From assembly GCF_002729955.1 (NCBI RefSeq), contig NZ_PBYA01000008.1, forward strand, positions 1-64,000: DNA of 64,000 bases. Direction: 5' to 3'. Shown here one piece after another: positions 1 through 7,208 of the stretch. The notes below the pieces were generated by a model. That model saw only the letters and a program-made list of their open reading frames with translations, searched no databases and was not told the DNA's origin. A program made the translations under genes and the position numbers. This DNA is from Salinisphaera sp. (GTDB taxonomy: Bacteria; Pseudomonadota; Gammaproteobacteria; Nevskiales; Salinisphaeraceae). Numbering within the stretch: the first letter of the stretch is position 1; each line of letters opens with the position of its first letter.

Positions 1-1
1 G

Positions 2-241
2 ATCGTGATCAGCGACCAGGGCCCGGGCGTGCCCGAGCAGGAACGCAGCGCGATCTTCGACGCCTTCTACCAGGGCACGAACAGCAAGACCCACGCCCGC
101 GGCGCGCTGCGCGGCACCGGCATCGGCCTGTCCGTGGTGCGCGAATGCGTACAGGCCCACGGCGGGCGTATCGATGTCACCGATGCGCCCGGCGGCGGTG
201 CCCAGTTCACAGTGGAGATCCCCGATCGCCATGCCGTTTGA
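2..241 (+). CDS. glrK: Sensor histidine kinase, C-terminal end (GlrK/QseE-like), cut by window edge
   Basis: This is the last ~79 residues of a HATPase_c domain. The ATP-lid glycine boxes are visible as SDQGPGVP (G1) and RGTGIGLSVV (G2), followed by the usual HGG and GGAxFxVxIP end. The reading frame is open to the left edge, so the sensor and dimerisation parts lie outside the window. The kinase identity is assigned from context: the next two genes are a short lipoprotein and a sigma54-type response regulator, the glrK-qseG-glrR order known in enterobacteria. The stop overlaps the start of the lipoprotein gene by 11 bases. It would phosphorylate the downstream regulator at Asp55. Confidence 0.85.
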   Translation: MVISDQGPGVPEQERSAIFDAFYQGTNSKTHARGALRGTGIGLSVVRECVQAHGGRIDVTDAPGGGAQFTVEIPDRHAV

Positions 242-866
242 AGTACGCAGCACCTGGATCGCGATTGCGCTATGCGCCACGGCTGCGACGATGGGTGGCT
301 GCACGACCGACCAACCCGCCTCGGCGCTGGCCGATCGGGTCGAAACCTCGCCCGCCATGCCGCTGGCCAACGAGCGTGATCCGGTACTCGATCTGCTCGA
401 TTATGCGGCTCAACTGCGTCAGGCCACGCCCGAAGCACGCGCCCGAGCGGTCAGCCTGGCCCGCGAAGAAGTCGACAACCGCGCGGATGCACATAGCTAC
501 GCGCATCTCGCCCTGGCCTTCGGGACCCCCGGCCAGCGCCGCTATACGCCCGACGAGGCCGCCCGCTATGCCCAGCGCGCGCTCAGTGCCGACAATGCCC
601 ACTGGAGCCCGGCGGCCGTTCAATACCTGAGCGACCTCGCGCGTCTCTACACTGAAAGTGTCAGCAACACGGCAGGCGGCGGGCCGGCCGCCGACATCGA
701 GGCTGCGGCGACGTCCGCCAACAAACCGCTTTCGCCCTCAGCGCAGGACCCCGGCTCCCAGCAACGCGCCCATATTCGCGAACTCGAGCGCGAACTCCAT
801 GATGCCCGCCGCAAATTGCGGGAACTGGCGGAAATCGAGACGCGTCTCGGCGAGTCCACACCTTAA
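231..866 (+). CDS. qseG: QseG-like outer-membrane lipoprotein between kinase and regulator
   Basis: 211 residues. The N-terminus has a lipoprotein signal peptide ending in a lipobox-like MGG|C at about residue 23, so it should be lipidated and exported. The middle is helical and alanine-rich. The C-terminal 50 residues (RELERELHDARRKLRELAEI) look like a short coiled coil. The ATG at 231 is chosen because an earlier in-frame ATG (174) would put the signal peptide deep inside the protein. It overlaps the kinase gene, and its stop directly abuts the regulator ATG, so the three genes form one operon. In enterobacteria QseG is a lipoprotein that activates the kinase QseE/GlrK. Sequence similarity cannot be tested here, so the name is mainly positional. 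Confidence 0.65.
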   Translation: MPFEVRSTWIAIALCATAATMGGCTTDQPASALADRVETSPAMPLANERDPVLDLLDYAAQLRQATPEARARAVSLAREEVDNRADAHSYAHLALAFGTPGQRRYTPDEAARYAQRALSADNAHWSPAAVQYLSDLARLYTESVSNTAGGGPAADIEAAATSANKPLSPSAQDPGSQQRAHIRELERELHDARRKLRELAEIETRLGESTP

Positions 867-2237
867 ATGGCGCGCGGCGGCAAGATCCTGCTGGTCGACG
901 ACGACCCCAGCCTGCGCCGGCTGCTCGCGCTGCGTCTGGAAGGCGCCGGACATCATGTCGAAACCGCGGAAAGCGGTTTGGCCGCACTGCGTGCACTGGA
1001 TAATTACGGCGCGGATTGCGTAATCACCGATCTGCGCATGGACGAGATGGACGGCATGGCCCTGCTCGAACGCCTGAGCCATGCCCATCCCAACCTGCCG
1101 GTCATCCTGCTGACCGCCCACGGCACCATCCCCGAGGCCGTGGCGGCCACCCAGGGCGGCGCGCTGGATTTTCTGTCCAAGCCGGTGGACAAGGATGTGC
1201 TGCTGGCACGCGTCGACCAGGCGCTGGAACAAACCGGCGTCGGCAGTGAGGACTGGCAACAGATCTGGCGTTCGCGCATCGTCACCCGCTCGCCGTTGAT
1301 GCACCGTCTGCTCGACGAAGCCAAGCTGGTCGCGGCGAGCGACACCAGCGTGCTGGTCACCGGCGAATCGGGCACCGGCAAGGAAGTGCTTGCCCGGGCA
1401 CTCCACGATGCCAGCCCGCGCTCTCGTGCCCCGTTCGTGGCGATCAACTGCGGCGCCATGCCCGAACAACTGCTCGAATCGGAGCTGTTCGGTCACGAAA
1501 AAGGCGCCTTCACCGACGCCAAGCAGGCCCAGCAGGGCCTGTTCCGGAGTGCAGAAGGCGGCACCGTCTTCCTCGACGAAATCGGTGATATGCCGATGAC
1601 GCTGCAGGTCAAGCTGCTGCGCGTACTCCAGGAACGCGAGGTGCGTCCGGTCGGCTCGGCACGATCACTGCCGGTCAACGTGCGCGTGATATCGGCCACC
1701 CACCGCGATCTGGGCCGTGCGATCGAGCAACAGGGCTTTCGCGAAGATCTGTACTACCGTCTGGCCGTCGTCACCCTCGCCTTGCCAGCCCTGCGCGAAC
1801 GCCCGGAAGACGTGGCGCCACTGGCTCGCCATTTTCTGGAAACGATCGCCAGCCGCTCCGGGCGACGCACCCGCGTTTATTCCCCGGACGCCATGGAAGC
1901 GCTGTGTCGCCACCACTGGCCCGGCAACATCCGACAGCTGTCCAACGTGGTCGAACAGAACGTGGCCCTGACCCGCGGCCACGTCATCTCCGCCCAGGCG
2001 GTGGACAAGGCGCTGGCCGGCCACAGCGGCCGCTCGGACGCCGCGGCCGCGCTACAACCACTCGCCGAAGCCCGGGATGCCTTCGTACGGGACTATCTCG
2101 TACAGCTGCTGCGCATCACCGAGGGCAACGTCGCACGCAGCGCACGTCTGGCCAAGCGCAACCGCACCGAGTTCTACAAGCTCCTGGGCCGCCACGCCAT
2201 CGACCCCAACGACTACAAGGGCCAGAGCGAGCACTAG
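867..2237 (+). CDS. glrR: Sigma54-dependent response regulator GlrR/QseF
   Basis: 456 residues in the classic three-domain layout. The receiver domain occupies about 1-120, with phospho-acceptor D55 and conserved K105. The AAA+ sigma54-interaction domain spans about 138-370, with Walker A GESGTGKE at 166-173, the sigma54-contacting GAFTDA loop at 213-218 and Walker B GGTVFLDEIGD at 231-241. A Fis-type helix-turn-helix closes the protein (GNVARSARLAKRNRTEFYKLL). GAFTDA in place of GAFTGA is also seen in this family. The ATG follows the lipoprotein stop with no gap. It is expected to activate RpoN-dependent promoters, and one with a perfect consensus lies 280 bp downstream with a GlrR-type binding motif in between. 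Confidence 0.93.
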   Translation: MARGGKILLVDDDPSLRRLLALRLEGAGHHVETAESGLAALRALDNYGADCVITDLRMDEMDGMALLERLSHAHPNLPVILLTAHGTIPEAVAATQGGALDFLSKPVDKDVLLARVDQALEQTGVGSEDWQQIWRSRIVTRSPLMHRLLDEAKLVAASDTSVLVTGESGTGKEVLARALHDASPRSRAPFVAINCGAMPEQLLESELFGHEKGAFTDAKQAQQGLFRSAEGGTVFLDEIGDMPMTLQVKLLRVLQEREVRPVGSARSLPVNVRVISATHRDLGRAIEQQGFREDLYYRLAVVTLALPALRERPEDVAPLARHFLETIASRSGRRTRVYSPDAMEALCRHHWPGNIRQLSNVVEQNVALTRGHVISAQAVDKALAGHSGRSDAAAALQPLAEARDAFVRDYLVQLLRITEGNVARSARLAKRNRTEFYKLLGRHAIDPNDYKGQSEH

Positions 2238-2337
2238 CGCGGCCTGGCTGTTGATGCGCCGCGTTGTCTTACAGCGACACGCCCTGGCGCCAGCGTTGCC
2301 CTGAGGCGACATTCCACAGCAGCCGAGCACGCGTGCG

Positions 2338-2355
2338 TGTCGCTTATTGGCGACA
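2338..2355 (+). promoter_or_regulatory. Putative GlrR enhancer site TGTC-N10-GACA
   Basis: The sequence reads TGTC, ten bases, GACA, an exact fit to the TGTC-N10-GACA motif described for GlrR at enterobacterial glmY/glmZ promoters. It lies about 160 bases upstream of the sigma54 -24 box, a usual enhancer distance. A looser TGTC-N7-GACA lies at 2265-2279 and a half site at 2425-2428. Binding is inferred. Confidence 0.6.
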
Positions 2356-2514
2356 TTAAAAAACCAATATTTACATGCACTTAAAAATACATGCCGGATA
2401 GCGTCGCCGGCTGGCAACAGTCTTTGTCGTCCATGGCCTGCCGATGCCGGCACGAGCGCAGGCGGCGCCACCAAAAGCTTCTTAAACTATTGATAAATAT
2501 TGATTTTTAATAAC

Positions 2515-2530
2515 TGGCACGGCGGTTGCT
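2515..2530 (+). promoter_or_regulatory. Sigma54 (RpoN) promoter, -24/-12
   Basis: TGGCACG-GCGG-TTGCT is a perfect match to the sigma54 consensus (TGGCACR-N4-TTGCW). Transcription should start about 12 bases after the GC of the -12 box, some 25 bases before the EF-hand gene ATG at 2568. The region just upstream is A+T rich, which would favour looping. The adjacent regulator gene encodes a sigma54 activator. Confidence 0.8.
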
Positions 2531-2567
2531 CTAGGTGTACTCAGAAACGCATCGCAGTTGATCAGTC

Positions 2568-2849
2568 ATGAAGAAGCGCTATGCAGTTATTGCCGGTATC
2601 GCGATCGCCATTCCCTTCGGAACGGCGCTGTCGATAAGCCAGGCGACGGCCGCTGAAACGGCTTCGGCCTCCTGGGCGACGATGGACGCGGACGCGGATG
2701 GTTCGCTCTCGCCCGAAGAAGTCGCGGGTACGCCCTGGGAAGCCAAGTTCGACGAAATGGACAAGAACGGCGACGGCAAGGTCGACAAGGATGAGTTCCA
2801 GCGCTACATGAAGGACATGCAGTCTTCACAGGATAGCGAAGAGCAGTAA
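2568..2849 (+). CDS. Small exported EF-hand calcium-binding protein
   Basis: 93 residues. A signal peptide (MKKRYAVIAG..., cleavage probably after ATAA at about 29) is followed by two complete EF-hand loops: D40-x-D42-x-D44-G-S-x-S-x-x-E51 and D65-x-N67-x-D69-G-K-x-D73-x-x-E76. All Ca2+ ligand positions are filled, so it should bind calcium in the periplasm. Little lies outside the EF pair, so it is a binding or sensor protein rather than an enzyme. It sits alone under a consensus sigma54 promoter next to the glrR-like gene, which suggests it is a target of that system. A hairpin at 2862-2876 (GGCAGC-AGC-GCTGCC) follows the gene. Function is unknown. Confidence 0.85.
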   Translation: MKKRYAVIAGIAIAIPFGTALSISQATAAETASASWATMDADADGSLSPEEVAGTPWEAKFDEMDKNGDGKVDKDEFQRYMKDMQSSQDSEEQ

Positions 2850-2882
2850 CAAGGAGTTTTCGGCAGCAGCGCTGCCAACAGT

Positions 2883-3292
2883 TTTCGCCTGGTCGGGCTG
2901 GCGTCTCCCCGGTCCCCCCCTCGTGCCTCGGCGTGGTTCGGCTCGGCACAGGCGAAATTAAATCGATACGCGTACGCAGATGGCGGCGTGTATGACAGTT
3001 TTCGCTTGGTCGGGTCGGCGTCTTCCCGGTCCCCCCTCGTGCCTCGACGTGGTACGGCCCGGCCAAAGCGAAATCTACAACGGCCATCGCCAGATTGATG
3101 GCCTACGCTTTCGCCAGGGTCGGGTCGGCGTCTCCCGGTCCCCCCTCGTGCCTCGACGTGGTACGGCCCGGCCTCGGCGAACTTTACAACGGCTCATCGC
3201 CACAACGATGGCCTACGCTTTCGCCAGGGCCGGGTCGGCGTCTCCCGGTCCCCCCTCGTGCCTCGACGTGGTACGGCCCGGCCTCGGCGAAC
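2883..3292. repeat. Four-copy structured direct repeat (hairpin units)
   Basis: Four units of about 74-75 bp lie at 2883-2957, 3000-3073, 3109-3182 and 3229-3292, with a period of about 109-120 bp. Each opens with TTTCGCY and closes with its complement RGCGAA. The interior shares GTCGGGTCGGCGTC and CCCTCGTGCCTCG blocks. Unit 1 pairs TTTCGCCTG with CAGGCGAAA. Unit 2 changes both arms together (TTTCGCT with AGCGAAA), which points to a maintained stem. Unit 4 extends the stem with GGCCGGG/CCCGGCC. The spacer after unit 2 holds another hairpin (GGCCATC/GATGGCC), with a near-match in the next spacer. No plausible protein is encoded. The span ends in a strong bidirectional terminator, so it could be transcribed from either side. 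Confidence 0.8.
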
Positions 3293-3307
3293 TTTCTCCC
3301 CGGAGAT

Positions 3308-3336
3308 AAAAAAACCGCAGTCGATGCGGTTTTTTT
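3308..3336. terminator. Bidirectional Rho-independent terminator
   Basis: A7-CCGCA, a five-base loop, then TGCGG-T7. The A and T runs on both sides make it work in either direction. It separates the EF-hand/repeat unit (+) from the converging mpl gene (-). Confidence 0.9.
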
Positions 3337-3361
3337 ATGGGCGCTTTCAGCGCGCCGATCG

Positions 3362-4714
3362 TCAGCCGGCCAACGCCTCCAGAAGGCGGGCATGGATGCC
3401 GCCGAAACCGCCATTGCTCATCACGACCACGCTGTCGTCTGGCGCCGCCATGGCCGCGATGGCTGTAACCAGCGTATCCAGATCGCTGCAGCGGGTAACG
3501 CCTTCGCCCAACCCGGCAAAGACCTCGGCCGCGTTCCAGTCCAGGTCCGCGTCATAGACGAATACGTGGTCGGCATCGGCAAAGCTGGCGGCGAGGGTCT
3601 CGGCGTGCACGCCGCGGCGCATGGTGTTGGAGCGCGGCTCGAACACCGCGAGTACCCGCCCCTTCTCGTGGCCTGCGCGCAGGCCGGCCAGGGTGGTCCG
3701 GATCGCGGTCGGGTGATGGGCGAAATCGTCGAACACACGAATGCCGCGAGGCGTACCACGCAATTCCATACGGCGTTTCACGCCGGAAAAACAGGCCAGC
3801 GCCTCGATGGCCTGGCCTGGCACGACACCCACATGCCGGGCCGCCGCGATGGCCGCAAGCGCGTTGGCTGCGTTATGCGCGCCCGTGAGCCGCCAATTCA
3901 GCTCACCGACATCGTGGCCTTCATGTCGAACGCGAAGACGGCTCGCATCCGCTGACAGCGGCTCGTATTGCCAGTCGGCGTCGGCATCGGCAAAGCCCGT
4001 CGTCGGCGTCCAGCAGCCGCGCGCAAGCACGTCGTCGAGCGCGGAATCAGCGGCGTTGTGCACGATCTGGCCGCCCGCGGGCACCGTACGCACCAGATGA
4101 TGGAACTGGCGCTTTATGGCTTCCAGATCATCGAATATGTCGGCGTGATCGAACTCGAGGTTGTTGAGCACCAGCGTACGCGGACGGTAGTGCACGAACT
4201 TCGAACGCTTGTCGAAAAAGGCCGTGTCGTACTCGTCGGCCTCGACCACGAAGAAGTCGCTTTCGCCCATTGCGGCCGACTGGCCGAGATCGGCCGCGAT
4301 ACCGCCGATCAGATACCCCGGCGCCATGCCGGCATGTTCGAGGATATGCGCGAGCATGCTCGCCGTCGTGGTCTTGCCATGGGTGCCGGCCACGGCCAGC
4401 ACCCAGCGCGATCGCAGGACGTTCTCGGCCAGCCATTGCGGCCCGGAGATATAGTCCAGACCGGCATCGAGGGTGTATTCCACCGCCGGGTTGCCGCGGC
4501 TCATCGCATTGCCGACGATCACCTGGTCGGGGGCAGGCTTGAGGTGATGCGCCGCATAGCCGTCCATCACATCGATACCGGCCTCGGCCAGCTGGGTGCT
4601 CATGGGCGGGTAGAGCCCGGCATCGGAGCCGGTCACGGTATGCCCGGCCGCCCGCGCCAGCAGCGCGACACCGGCCATGAAGGTGCCGCCGATGCCAAGA
4701 ATATGGACATGCAT
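3362..4714 (-). CDS. mpl: UDP-MurNAc:L-Ala-gamma-D-Glu-meso-DAP ligase (murein tripeptide recycling)
   Basis: 450 residues, the normal Mpl length. The N-terminal nucleotide-binding motif is HILGIGGTFMAG (4-15). The ATP loop of the Mur ligase family is at 109-117 (AGTHGKTTT). Further family marks are ADEYDTAFFDKRSKF and FDDFAHHPTAI. Mpl joins recycled murein tripeptide to UDP-N-acetylmuramate in the cytoplasm. The ATG at 4714 is used because the conserved HVHILGIGG strand begins there; the longer open frame adds 31 unrelated residues. The membrane-protein gene lies just upstream on the same strand, 23 bases away, and probably shares its transcript. Confidence 0.95.
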   Translation of the reverse strand: MHVHILGIGGTFMAGVALLARAAGHTVTGSDAGLYPPMSTQLAEAGIDVMDGYAAHHLKPAPDQVIVGNAMSRGNPAVEYTLDAGLDYISGPQWLAENVLRSRWVLAVAGTHGKTTTASMLAHILEHAGMAPGYLIGGIAADLGQSAAMGESDFFVVEADEYDTAFFDKRSKFVHYRPRTLVLNNLEFDHADIFDDLEAIKRQFHHLVRTVPAGGQIVHNAADSALDDVLARGCWTPTTGFADADADWQYEPLSADASRLRVRHEGHDVGELNWRLTGAHNAANALAAIAAARHVGVVPGQAIEALACFSGVKRRMELRGTPRGIRVFDDFAHHPTAIRTTLAGLRAGHEKGRVLAVFEPRSNTMRRGVHAETLAASFADADHVFVYDADLDWNAAEVFAGLGEGVTRCSDLDTLVTAIAAMAAPDDSVVVMSNGGFGGIHARLLEALAG

Positions 4715-4737
4715 TGAGAAAACCTCGGATCGAAAAA

Positions 4738-5268
4738 CTAACCCAGCAACGAGAACACGAGCAGCAGCAGCACTTCGAAGGCGATGGTCGCGCCCACGCC
4801 CAGCCACAGACTGGCATCGAGGGCGTTGCGATAGACATGGCTATAGATCGCCAGCCCCCAGAAGCCCATGGCCACATATGACAGGGTGACGAAGGTGGGC
4901 GGCATGTCCACGGCCTGCGGATCGCTCGCCTGGCCCAGCGCCGTCAGATAAGGCGCCATCGCATGGGTGGGCGCGAGCATGATCAGGGTGAGCGTGGCCC
5001 CCGAGGCAAACAACGCGGTCGCGGTCTGATTGAAGCGGTTGGGCAGTTGACGGATACGCAGCACAGTGCGCACATACAGGGCCAGCAATGCGGTTGCCAG
5101 CAGCGCCTGCAGCGCGGCCGCGGGCGCCGGCATCAACAGGCCGACCTGCAGAAACAACAAGATACAATAGGCCGCAGCACAGCCGATGAGCGTCGTCGAG
5201 TCCCCGGGCATATCCTGGGGGCCACGCCGCAGCAGCATTAATTCGATCACCCGCCGCGCAAAAACCAT
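4738..5268 (-). CDS. Small multi-pass membrane protein of unknown function
   Basis: 176 residues. After a basic N-terminus (MVFARRVIELMLLRRGPQDM) come about five hydrophobic segments: IGCAAAYCILLFLQ, LQALLATALLALYV, ALFASGATLTLIML, FVTLSYVAMGFWGLAIY and IAFEVLLLLVFSLLG. The frame stays open far upstream, but that part is the shadow of rnd on the other strand. The ATG at 5268 is preferred, and an alternative is 5238. It sits directly upstream of mpl in the same direction. I do not recognise a family. The start codon is only 15 bases from the divergent rnd start, so the two genes' leaders or promoters must overlap the opposite coding region. Confidence 0.7.
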   Translation of the reverse strand: MVFARRVIELMLLRRGPQDMPGDSTTLIGCAAAYCILLFLQVGLLMPAPAAALQALLATALLALYVRTVLRIRQLPNRFNQTATALFASGATLTLIMLAPTHAMAPYLTALGQASDPQAVDMPPTFVTLSYVAMGFWGLAIYSHVYRNALDASLWLGVGATIAFEVLLLLVFSLLG

Positions 5269-5283
5269 GGATAAGACATCCTT

Positions 5284-6456
5284 ATGAAGCTTGTCAGAGC
5301 ACAGGGCATGATACCGAAGCCACCCGAGCACGTCGTCACGATCACCGATGGCGCGGCGCTCGCCGACTTCGCCGCGCGCATGCGAAAGCGCGACTGGATC
5401 GCCGTGGATACCGAATTCCTGCGCGAGAGCACGTACTACCCGAAGCTGTGTCTGGTGCAGATCGCCGACGCCGAGGAAGTCGGACTCATCGATGTAATCG
5501 CGCTCGACGATCTCGAACCGCTGGCCGCCCTGCTCGCCGATACCAACGTACTCAAAGTGTTTCATTCCGCCGAGCAGGATCTGGAAGTGCTCTACCAGCG
5601 CTTCGGCGCCCTGCCCGCACCGCTGTTCGATACCCAGGTCGCTGCGCCCCTGCTCGGCCTCGACGACCAGATGGGCTATGCCCGCCTGATCGATGCCCTG
5701 CTGAATATCGACCTGCCCAAGGCCCATACCCGCACCGACTGGAGCAAACGCCCGCTGCCCGACGGCGCGCTGGACTATGCGGCCGACGACGTACGCTATC
5801 TGGCGGTGGCCTATCACGTCATCGGCCAGAAACTGGTCGAACACGAGCGCGAAGCCTGGCTGGCCGAGGACTTTGAACGCATGATCGACACGCAACGCTT
5901 TGATGTGGACACGACGCAGGCCTGGCGGCGTATCAAGAGCTGGCATCGGCTCAAGCCAGCCCAGCAACAGGCCCTGGCGGTAATCGCCGACTGGCGCGAA
6001 CGTGAAGCCATGGCCAGCGACCGCCCACGCCGCTGGATTCTTGCCGATGATGCAGTGATCGAACTGGCCAAACGCCGGCCCCGGGATACCGAGGCCATGG
6101 GCGAGATCCGGGCGCTGCCTGCCAAGACCCGGGCCCGCCATGGCGAGACGCTTCTCGCCTGCCTGCAGGAGGCCGCCGAACGCCCGGCCGAGCCGATCGC
6201 TCCGCTACCAACACCCCCGAGCGACGAAGAAAAACGCCTCATCAAGATCGGTATGGATACGCTGGCCGAGCGCGCCGAAAGCCACGATATCGCCGCCTCG
6301 GCGTTGGCGAGCCGCAAGGAAATCGCCGCACTGGTTGCCGGCGAGCGCGAGCTGCGCCTGCTCGGCGGCTGGCGCGCGGGCGTTGCCGGCGAGGCCGTAC
6401 TCGCGGCCATAAAAAACGCCGAAGCCGCATCCGGCTCCGGCGTATCGGGTTCCTAG
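5284..6456 (+). CDS. rnd: Ribonuclease D
   Basis: 390 residues, typical for RNase D, a 3'-5' exoribonuclease that trims tRNA and other small RNA ends. The DEDD exonuclease motifs are visible: Exo I AVDTEFLRE (D42, E44), Exo II LKVFHSAEQDLEVL and Exo III YAADDVRYL. The C-terminal part carries HRDC-like helices (LKPAQQQALAVIADWRE). Two starts are possible, ATG 5284 and ATG 5308. Neither has a strong ribosome-binding site, and the conserved region begins at about residue 17 of the longer form. The gene converges on adk with only 12 bases between the stops. Confidence 0.93.
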   Translation: MKLVRAQGMIPKPPEHVVTITDGAALADFAARMRKRDWIAVDTEFLRESTYYPKLCLVQIADAEEVGLIDVIALDDLEPLAALLADTNVLKVFHSAEQDLEVLYQRFGALPAPLFDTQVAAPLLGLDDQMGYARLIDALLNIDLPKAHTRTDWSKRPLPDGALDYAADDVRYLAVAYHVIGQKLVEHEREAWLAEDFERMIDTQRFDVDTTQAWRRIKSWHRLKPAQQQALAVIADWREREAMASDRPRRWILADDAVIELAKRRPRDTEAMGEIRALPAKTRARHGETLLACLQEAAERPAEPIAPLPTPPSDEEKRLIKIGMDTLAERAESHDIAASALASRKEIAALVAGERELRLLGGWRAGVAGEAVLAAIKNAEAASGSGVSGS

Positions 6457-6468
6457 AATGCCTTGCGG

Positions 6469-7026
6469 TCAGCCGGCCGGCAGGGCGGCCTTGATACGGG
6501 CATAGATCTCGTCGACTTCGCCCACACCGGCCACCGCCGTAAGCAGACCCTTGTCTTCGTAGAACTTGACCAGCGGCTGGGTCTGTTCCTGATAGACCTT
6601 GAGCCGATTGCGAATGGTTTCTTCGTTGTCGTCGGCCCGGCCGCGCGCCATGAGCCGCTGCACGATCTCTTCGTTGTCGACCTTGATATGGACCACGCCC
6701 TGGAGCGGGCGATCCATCTCAGCCAGCAGTTCGTCCAGCGCCTTGGCCTGATCGAGGCTGCGCGGAAAACCATCCAGGATGAAGCCGTTCTCGGTGTCGT
6801 TCTCGGCCAGGCGCTCGCGAATCATGCCGACCACGATATCGTCGGAGACCAGCTCGCCGGCATCCATCGCCGACTTGGCCTTCTTGCCGAGTTCGGTCTC
6901 GTTGGCTACCGCGCTGCGTAGCAGATCGCCGGTGGAAATCTGCGGTACGCCGAATTCGGCGACCAGCTTTTCACTCTGAGTTCCCTTGCCCGACCCCGGG
7001 GCACCCAGCAGGACGATTTTCAGCAT
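6469..7026 (-). CDS. adk: Adenylate kinase (short LID type)
   Basis: 185 residues. The P-loop GAPGSGKGT is at 8-16, the AMP-binding region STGDLLR follows, and the core has GFPRSLDQA. The LID is the short form (RLMARGRADDNEETIRNRL), without the inserted zinc or beta-hairpin lid of the 214-residue E. coli enzyme. It interconverts ATP + AMP and 2 ADP. The ATG at 7026 (MLKIVLLGAPG) is chosen over an in-frame ATG five codons upstream because it matches the family N-terminus. Confidence 0.94.
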   Translation of the reverse strand: MLKIVLLGAPGSGKGTQSEKLVAEFGVPQISTGDLLRSAVANETELGKKAKSAMDAGELVSDDIVVGMIRERLAENDTENGFILDGFPRSLDQAKALDELLAEMDRPLQGVVHIKVDNEEIVQRLMARGRADDNEETIRNRLKVYQEQTQPLVKFYEDKGLLTAVAGVGEVDEIYARIKAALPAG

Positions 7027-7208
7027 GATTTCTCCGCGCACGGCTTGGCGTTGTCACAACCAGAAGGTAGAGCGTTCGGCGCACACAAACCCGAGCACGC
7101 GCACGAACGAACGGCCGACGTTAATGATTCGCCTTGGGCAAGTCAATTTTCGAGACCCGCGACTCTCAAGTATGCTTTGCGGCGCATCTGATCAGCCAGG
7201 ATGAACCC

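Noticed and set aside
2883-3292. CRISPR array
   Set aside because: Units are ~75 bp with only four copies and similar, not unique, spacers. There are no cas genes in the window.
4738-6141. A 467-codon minus-strand frame across rnd
   Set aside because: Everything before the membrane protein's MVFARRVIE is antisense to rnd, which has the DEDD motifs. Only 4738-5268 is kept.
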